A stretch of 64,000 nucleotides of DNA from Ipomoea triloba (lineage: Eukaryota; Streptophyta; Magnoliopsida; Solanales; Convolvulaceae). The notes under the pieces were generated by a model, which had not been told where the DNA came from, ran no database searches, and worked only from the letters and a program-made list of their open reading frames with translations. Location: NCBI RefSeq assembly GCF_003576645.1, contig NC_044920.1:14701865-14765864 (forward strand). Reading direction: 5' to 3'. Positions 57,233-64,000 of this stretch are shown here, one piece after another (within the stretch, counting starts at the first letter, position 1; each line of letters opens with the position of its first letter). A program made the translations under genes and the position numbers.

Positions 57233-57426
57233 TGTGGATCATACTATCAAATAATGTACATTTAGTACATAAATAATGTAATTTAGGTATATTAAAAATG
57301 TGCATTGTATTCAAGAAAAATACATTATTTGAGTAATAAAAGTACATTATTTTGTATAATGTATATTTAATATACAAGCAATGTACTTTTAGTATATTAA
57401 AAATGTACTTTTTGTTATGATCCACA
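57233..57426. mobile_element. Small MITE-like inverted-repeat element
   Basis: TGTGGATCATA at 57233 and its complement TATGATCCACA at 57416-57426 bracket an AT-rich inside with repeated TAATGTACATT or AAAATGTACTTTT words. The family is not identified and target duplications are not clear. Confidence 0.4.
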
Positions 57427-57732
57427 TAGCACTATGCGGGCCAATAATTTGCCCCGAACCGCATGACAACATTCATTATGAATAGGGATGACAATGAGCC
57501 GGGAGTGGATCGGGAAGCCTACATCCATCACCCAACCCACCTTATATATTTTCTTCACTCACCCCCACCTCCGCCCTTACCCGTATCGAGTGGACCTTTA
57601 CAAAATTCACGCCCACCCCATGTGGGAAGGCTCAAGTCTTCCATCCAATTCCAATTTCCAAAGACCTTGTGGTCTAGTGGCACCCGATTGCACCTTCATA
57701 TGGAAGGCGGTGGGTTCGAGCATTAGTGGAGT

Positions 57733-58186
57733 CAGTGGCGGATCGGAGCCGGGAAAAATTTCCCAGTGGGGGCAAAACATAAAAGATATAGTTACTTTAT
57801 AAAAATATTAATAACAATATATGAAACATAATTAATTTGATAAAATAATTCAAATAGAAAACACATTATAAATTATACATCTCATTATTAATTTTTTAAA
57901 AAAAGTTATATATAACTTTGAGGAAGCTACAAAACAAAATGAATGATATATGAACACGCCTAAAGCTTTCAAGAAAAGTTATATATAACTTTGAGGAAGC
58001 TTTTTTTTTTTTTTTTTTCAAAAAAAAAAAAACGAAATGAATGATATATTAACACACCAAAAGCTTTCAAGAGTCAATCCCTTGCCTTTCTTGGGTAAGG
58101 GTACGCAAAAACCAACTTAGCCAACTAATCAATTATTTACTTATATTTGTTTTCATATACTTATATAAAAAATGTACTATATATAC

Positions 58187-58235
<49 letters not shown>

Positions 58236-58331
58236 ACACTTATATATATATATATATAAAAGGGTTATATAGGGGTAGGGGTAGGGGTGGGGTGAGCGGG
58301 AGCAGCTGCCCCCATTGTGGCTCCAGTAATG
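57733..58331. mobile_element. hAT-like element, about 599 bp, inside the SINE of copy B
   Basis: Starts CAGTGGCGGATCGGAGCC and ends GGCTCCAGTAATG, an imperfect hAT-type terminal repeat. It is flanked by AGTGGAGT (57725-57732) and TGTGGAGT (58332-58339), an 8-bp target duplication with one difference. Copy A (about 53299) reads straight through the empty site. The interior holds a ~75-bp repeat pair (about 57905 and 57974), a poly-T/poly-A pair and a TA run. Confidence 0.75.
58272..58292 (+). other. G-quadruplex candidate
   Basis: Four runs of four G separated by TA, TA and T (58272-58292), near the right end of the hAT-like element. It is a textbook intramolecular G4 pattern, and also looks like a short telomere-like purine repeat. 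Confidence 0.7.
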
Positions 58332-59353
58332 TGTGGAGTCTATATTAACTCATTCCTTCACATAGACTAATTATTGAAAATCTCCCATTTTCTTTTCGAC
58401 AGAAAACGCAATATATTGGTAGGTGGGAAACGAGGTTTCCGTCAAACATACCGACCAAAAGGAAGGTTCGGATAAATCTTTGTCGGAAATTCCGTCCAAC
58501 TACAACTTTTAGTCGAAAATAGCATCCAACGATCAAAAGTTGGACGGAAATTCCAAAGGCTAACCCACCATTCTTAAAACATGGGAATTTCCATCCAACT
58601 ACGTGCGTTGGTCGGAAATTTCGACCAACATTGGACCGAAAGCTCACATATTATATTTTGTTATTTTCCTTCCAACTATGGGTAGGAAAATAGTAAATCA
58701 TATGGAATGTTTTAATTATTTTTATATTACCATAATTTTATTTATACCTATTGTTAATAAATTATATGTCATCAACAAATTAATGGAGACACTAAATTGA
58801 AAATTGAAAATATATTTAAACATCAAAATTATTTACAACAAAAATTATATATGGCCATGTCCATAGTACTTTCAACAATGGACTATTACCATACACACAA
58901 AAAAAAGTCATGAAAATATATATATCCTACTTACTCGATACTACTTAAATATGCTCGTTACATCCAAATTAAATAAGCCTTCAAATTTGGCACTGCTTCA
59001 ATAGCTTTGATCAATGCAGCATCCACAGTCTTCTACTTCAATGACTTTGATCATGCATTTCTAAAGTGATGTCTAACAAAAATGACCAAGAAACAAAAGT
59101 GAAAACCAATAAAAATGGAGGAGAATTAAATGATAGACAACTAAAAATGCATTTCCAGTGTATCTGCATGCCACATCTTCTTATGGAATAAATCAAAATA
59201 TACACAGATCCTACCAGCACTAACACAAAAACATAATGTAATTATTCATATTCAAAAACTGGACATACTCACTATTGATAACTTGAATTTTCCAAATTAG
59301 GTAAAATAAACCAAATTTCAAACAATAAGATCTTCAGCTTTATTCGCGCGCGC

Positions 59354-59410
<57 letters not shown>

Positions 59411-59414
<4 letters not shown>

Positions 59415-60445
59415 TTTAATCGAATGCGGCTGTGTTATTAGGTGCGGTCGTGTGGCCCAAGATATGCTACTGGATGGAGGTGATCTGACGGNGGAAGGTA
59501 ATTTTAGAGTACAGAAAACACCAACAAACGTATTATTAAAACACACCATTCAACATACTAAAATGCACTAGTTCTTAGATTAAAACACACCACTTAACCA
59601 CCACACACCAAATGCAACTACTCTTGTAAAAATCACCACCATGTGTATTAAAACACACCATTCTACGTTATAAAATGAACCACTGGACAAATTAAAACAC
59701 ACCATTCCCCACCATACCGAAATACACCACTCAATTCAAATGCACCAACAAAATTAAAACACACCATTATACGTTATAAAATCCACCACTGGACAAATTA
59801 AAACACACCATTCCCCACCATACTGAAACACACCACTCAATTCAAATGCACCAACAAAATTAAAACACGCCATTCTACGTTATAAAATGCACCACTTGAC
59901 AAATTAAAACACACCATTCCCAACCATACCGAAACACACCACTCAATTCAAATGCACCAACAAAATTAAAACACACCATTATACGTTATAAAATGCACCA
60001 GTTCTCAGATTAAAACACACCACTTAACCACCACACACCAAATACACATACTATTGTGAATTACAGCAATATTATCTCAAATATGAACCAGATTAATTTT
60101 GATAATGCACAGAGTATTGCGAATTACTCCATTCTCGTTTCTCTGTTGGAGTCGACCTATGCGTTTTGTTCAGAACGGAGCGCTCGTTGCTGGTGATGGA
60201 ATCCCTTCTACACTCGTCTGGTGTTTGTTGCTCAGTGCTCGTCGATTTCAAGTCTTCGTCGTCATCTGATCTGATCTGGTTTTGAAATTGTAGTGAATTG
60301 CCAACATTATCCTTCCCGTTCGCGTAGCTAAAGATCGGAGCCTATATTGTTTGGATTAATATGAAGCCTTAGATCATGAGATCTAATGGTGCAAATAAGG
60401 CCACACAGCCGCACGGGGGAGACTGGCCGCATCTGATGGGGACTA
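59411..60445. mobile_element. Unclassified element with GTGCGG termini and 106-bp tandem repeats
   Basis: Present in copy B only. Inside the left end is ATGCGGCTGTGTTATTAGGTGCGG, and inside the right end the complement of ATGCGGCCAGTC...GTGCGGCTGTGTGGCC, an imperfect long inverted repeat. A (TA)n run flanks each side. Between 59640 and 60010 a 106-bp unit (marker TACGTTATAAAAT at 59664, 59770, 59876, 59982) is repeated. A single N is at 59492. No transposase is seen. Confidence 0.55.
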
Positions 60446-60497
60446 TATATATATATATATATATATATAAGCAATGATGTTTTCATTCTTCTTAAAT

Positions 60498-60750
60498 CAC
60501 TACTACAAATAAGGTTTTTAACGTCAGTTCCAATCTAGCATACATTGTATATAATTGAGACGACATCGGTTGTAAAAATCGATGTCGTATGCATTTTTTA
60601 TTTTTAAAAAATATAGTAGGACAACATTTTTTATTTTTTAAAAATATAATAAGACGTCAGTTATTAAGGAAAACTGGCTTAGTTTAATTTTTTTTAAATA
60701 ATACGATACGACATCGGTTGTGTAACACAATTGACATCGTATCTTATATT

Positions 60751-60797
<47 letters not shown>

Positions 60798-61012
60798 CGA
60801 CATAGGTGTTTTAGACAAAACCGACATCGTATTATATTTTTTAAAAATAAAAAATACATACGACGTCGATTTTTTTAAAATAATTGACGCCGTTTGTGAT
60901 TTTTATTTTAAAAAATATTATACGGTAAACCGACGCCGTTTTTTTAATCATTAAATTTATTTTAGAATCCATCTAAAACATGTGCAGCAATTTGTTCACA
61001 TTATTAAATTTG
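60498..61012 (+). mobile_element. CACTA-like element end (ACGACATCGGTT family), copy B
   Basis: Begins CACTACTACAAATAAGG at 60498 like copy A at 55089. It then has more of the hairpin words (ACGACATCGGTT, GACGCCGT) and a TA run. It extends further than copy A, to AAAACATGTGCAGCAATTTG. Confidence 0.6.
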
Positions 61013-61180
61013 TAATTTTCTTATTGAGCGGACGTATTACTCCGACATGATGGTGCTGCTGTCCCAAATTCTTGTACGTTGTCCACTTGCATTGTGTGGT
61101 TGCCCTTGGAAGAGAACAAACTTAATTTGTTTTTACTTGTATAATATTGTACGATGACCCTATTTGGTAAATGATTATAT

Positions 61181-61851
61181 ATAAAATATGTGTGCTGGTT
61201 TTTTTTTTACTAACAAATATATTTGCTCTTAATTAACCATGTTTAAGATATCAAGTGTAAACATTATTCCAGTGTGTATGTGTTGAAGTCTATGAATAGA
61301 AGTTAATCTTCTGTAGTAGCTAGGAAGTAGCATTCATTTTGAGAGTTGGATTAAAGACTAGATGCACCTTTGACTTATGTTTATTAATGATACTATTACC
61401 TTTATGTTTAGGACTGCCTACTGAGAGAACAAGGAATATTGCAGTTTGGTGGATGGAAGGTGAAAGACAGAATTGCACAAAGACATAATAGGGCAGCTAG
61501 GGAAGGACGTTTGGTGTAATTGAATTTTTGATATATTGGATTGGTGACAGCCTTGGAGACATAGGGCTTTGTTGAGTAGTAACAGACATAGATCAAGGTT
61601 CTTGTGAGCATAAATATAATATGTGCAGTCCAACTATTAGTTTAGGCTTTTAGTTGAGATGAAGCACATGCTTTAATTTGGTATCAGAGTCATGGTTCCG
61701 CGTCACCCACAAAAAAAAAACTAAGAGGTTGTGCAAACTTTTTTTTTTAATCACATGCTAGAAACTCAAAGGTCATGAGATTAAGTATGCAATTTGCTAG
61801 TTTAGGACCTTAGGGGTCTGTTGATAGTTATAATGCAATTGACATTTGCAG
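61181..61851. other. Unclassified stretch with an LTR-edge/primer-site-like word
   Basis: Mostly featureless. TTTGGTATCAGAGTCATGG at about 61677 resembles a copia LTR end and primer site (TGGTATCAGAG), but no gag or pol follows. A short frame before it (DCLLREQGILQFGGWKVKDR) is unrecognised. Confidence 0.35.
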
Positions 61852-62377
61852 GAATGATGGGTTGCTAACATTTGTTGAGAACTTTGTGAAGGATCACTTC
61901 TTACCAGCAATGTTTGTAGATTACAGGAAAGCTGTACAACACAGCCATAGCAAGTAAGTCCTATGACACTCTTCTCTCAGTTTACCTTAGTTAATACCAG
62001 CTACCCCTAAGAAAGAAATAGTGTGCTAATTACAAGTATAAATATCATGGAATACAACAATTATGTCTTGATATGAAGAAATACAGGTTAACAAATGACT
62101 ATTGATGCTAGTATAAGCATCCACTATTGTTTGACCACCTACTACTACACAACAAAGCTAAACATGATGTTTGTGTAATTGTTTCTTTGACATAAATCAA
62201 TTACAGATTATTATACCACAAGAATGGTTACCACAAATTGCTATTATGAACTATTGCTCTACAGGCCCAGCTTCATTTCGACCACGAGCACAAGCTGCTA
62301 CTTCTTACTCTTCTTCAATTGAGAAAGGATGACCTGTGTTACAAGGACTTTTGGCAATAGACTTTTTAGCGAAAGAG
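61852..62377 (+). pseudogene. SEC8: Exocyst SEC8 gene fragment, two exons
   Basis: Exon 1 (61852-61953) encodes NDGLLTFVENFVKDHFLPAM then FVDYRKAVQ, followed by GTAAGT. Exon 2 (about 62265-62377) encodes SPASFRPRAQAATSYSSSIE, then KG, a TGA, PVLQGLLAIDFLAKE and GT. I recognise this as the middle of plant SEC8, a subunit of the exocyst complex that tethers secretory vesicles at the plasma membrane. Introns are kept, so it was copied as DNA, not as a processed transcript. A TGA (probably CGA once) and a one-base phase problem at the joint show it is dead. It lies among CACTA-type ends, which suggests transposon capture. Confidence 0.7.
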
Positions 62378-62989
62378 GTATCTGTTAATTATTTCTGTAG
62401 ATTTTTAAGCTGTTACATGGTTTGAGCTTGTTATGATTTATGAACTTATGCTTGCTTGTACTCTTGGAAAGTACAAACTGGGCAGAATGAAAGCTAAGTT
62501 TCATTCCAATTCACTTTGAAAACCTGAAGAAAACAAATTAATATAAATGAGAACACTTTGATTGATTTGGTATGCTTTTTCTTGAACTGTCTCTATTTCA
62601 CTCTGACATGGGCTGTCTTATTCTTATTCGTTATCTGGTTTATAAGTTAATTAATTTTAATTGAAATTCTCAAATTCTTGGTACTGAATTTAATCTTTTT
62701 ACGCAGAAAATGGAGAGCAAGTGAATGATAATCAATTATACTATAATGCGATTGGCGGACATGAAAAGAAAAGAACTTTATGGACATCATCACCAGGCCT
62801 CCATCTCAAGTCAATTGATTTTGATGTTGATTGTTGTTAAAACTATTATATTGTTCTTTAGACTCGAACTGAGTATTATTACTTATTAGATGTGGATTAA
62901 TATGTACTATTACTTGAAATTAATGTGGATGGATAATGTTTTCAATTTATGTTATATTTTAGAATTAACAATGTATTAGTTTTTATTTT
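62378..62989. other. No feature recognised
   Basis: AT-rich non-coding sequence after the SEC8 fragment. A short word (GAAAATGGAGAGCAAGTGAATG, about 62706) could be part of another captured exon, but nothing supports it. Confidence 0.4.
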
Positions 62990-63368
62990 AAAAAATGCGA
63001 TGGAATAATGGTGTAAAAAATTGCGACGGAATTGCTTATTTGCTACAGAACAAGTGTCCCCCAAATTGCGACGAAATTGCGATGAAAAGTATTTCCGTTG
63101 TCCTTTTGCGACGGAATTTGTCTCCAAAATGGTTGCAAAACAAGCGATGGAATTCGCGACGACAAAATTCCGTCGCAGAATTTAGCAACGGATATTTCCG
63201 TCGTTATTCCGTCGCAAAATTTGGCGACGGAATTTTTCTGTCGCAAAATGGAATACGACGAGCTCATAGACAATGGAACGAATTCCGTCGCAAAACCCGT
63301 TTCGCGACGGAATTTGGCTATTTCGCGACGGAATTGTTCCGTCGCTAATCGCAAATTTTCTTGTAGTG
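62990..63368 (-). mobile_element. CACTA-type end with GCGACGGAAT subterminal array
   Basis: The right edge CTTGTAGTG (63360-63368) is the complement of CACTACAAG, a common CACTA terminus. Inside it more than a dozen copies of GCGACGGAAT or its complement (ATTCCGTCGC) are packed into about 370 bp on both strands. No left terminal repeat of the same sequence was found in the window. Confidence 0.65.
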
Positions 63369-63372
63369 GTAT

Positions 63373-63373
<1 letters not shown>

Positions 63374-63446
<73 letters not shown>
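63374..63446. repeat. (TA)n microsatellite
   Basis: About 36 TA units. An apparent open frame across it (Ile-Tyr repeats) is meaningless. Confidence 0.95.
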
Positions 63447-63451
<5 letters not shown>

Positions 63452-63870
63452 CGACAACGGTGTTTTAGACAAAACCGACATGGTATTATATTTTTTAAAA
63501 ATAAAAAATACATACGACATTGATTTTTTTAAAATAATTGACGCCGTATGTAATTTTTATTTTAAAAAATATTATACGGTGTCGGTTTTTGTGAAAACAG
63601 ACGCCGTTTTTTTAATCATTAAATTTATTTTACGAATCCATCTAAAACATGTGCAGCAATTTTTGAATTCACATCAAGTTTCAGAACATGTTCAACAAAT
63701 TAACATTAAAAATCTCACAATTGGTCAAACTTATAAATTTCTCAATTAATCAAAGTAATAAAATCACAACTAATCAAACTAATAAATTCTACAATTACTA
63801 ATAATACTTTGAAACTACAATTACTAACAAGTATTTAACATAAATATCACAATTCATAAAATTAAATAAG
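63447..63870 (+). mobile_element. Fragment of the ACGACATCGGTT-type CACTA-like repeat
   Basis: ATACGACAACGG...AAAACCGACAT, GACGCCGTATG and TACGGTGTCGG pairs are followed by the AT-rich body shared with 52433-52790. No terminal repeat is present. Confidence 0.55.
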
Positions 63871-64000
63871 TAATTTATTATGCCATTTCATAATAAAAAG
63901 CTTGCACCATATGTCTCTAACTTCATCAATATCTTATTGTAGGGCAATATTCCTTGTCTCTCCAAATTCTACAAAGTTGAAAAGAGATAAATAATTAAAA
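63871..64000. other. No feature recognised
   Basis: AT-rich end of the window with no supported feature. Confidence 0.4.

Larger units (their letters stand above)
57657..61180 (+). repeat. Segmental duplication, copy B
   Basis: The same order of markers as copy A at 53225-55620. Between the markers it has extra insertions at 57733-58331 and about 59411-60445, and extra hairpin sequence at about 58450-58640. It lacks the copy-A hAT element. Single-copy differences are scattered, so the duplication is not recent. Confidence 0.85.

Noticed and set aside
57463..57802. Proline-rich overlapping frames
   Set aside because: They cross a SINE and a hAT-like element edge, with no domain and no supported splice sites.
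63043..63523. Frames with long Ile-Tyr runs
   Set aside because: They are translations of a TA microsatellite and of a transposon end.

Overview
The window is nuclear DNA from a flowering plant. It has AT-rich spacers, TA microsatellites, plant transposon families (Tekay-type Ty3/gypsy, SIRE-type Ty1/copia, CACTA, hAT, Stowaway and a tRNA-type SINE), and spliced plant genes. The remains of a seven-exon type-a terpene synthase, and the style of the copia extra ORF, make an asterid of the mint order (Lamiales) my best guess. That is inference. No intact host gene was found; nearly every coding stretch is a transposon gene or a decayed gene piece.

Layout. 1-4995 holds two Tekay-like LTR pieces, a minus-strand one abutting a plus-strand one. 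5099-42308 is, on my reading, one CACTA (En/Spm) element about 37 kb long in this assembly. It has the perfect 10-bp terminal repeat CACTAGTACA at both outer ends and matching families of hairpin-forming subterminal repeats. Its own genes are a decayed TNP2-type transposase (6395-9705) and a decayed second gene of the Ptta/En-Spm type with a Ulp1-like protease end (9835-12372). The second gene is cut just after its catalytic-histidine exon by a copia LTR (12373-13670).

Behind that LTR, on the minus strand, lie a large extra ORF (19696-22851, 1051 codons), then pol (33275-36429) and gag (36426-38741) of a SIRE-like copia element. A Tekay gypsy element (25479-32843, plus strand) sits between the extra ORF and pol. 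The inferred nesting is gypsy in copia in CACTA.

38780-42071 is AT-rich, with Helitron-like ends and a piece of another LTR. 42072-42308 is the right end of the CACTA. 44672-49869 is the terpene-synthase pseudogene (minus strand). An RPA-like OB-fold gene piece sits in its intron 5 on the opposite strand.

50159-64000 is a repeat mosaic: a MULE-like foldback with a Stowaway MITE inside, a copia-type LTR, and an orphan second copy of the terpene-synthase promoter and first exon. It also holds two copies of a 2-3.5 kb segment (53225-55620 and 57657-61180) with different insertions, two hAT-type elements with their empty sites visible in the sister copy, a fragment of the exocyst gene SEC8, and a CACTA end rich in GCGACGGAAT.

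Assembly caution. Single Ns at 14559, 23446, 25337, 32552, 32844, 43016 and 59492, and N runs at 19399-19423 and 35238-35847, mark joins. Around 14559, 23446 and 43016 the left and right sides repeat the same sequence (315, 1890 and about 1.7 kb), as unmerged contig overlaps would. A 4-kb inverted repeat (9933-14012 and 15331-19398) may also be a misjoin. Copy numbers and distances inside 9.9-25.4 kb and 41.2-44.7 kb should not be trusted.
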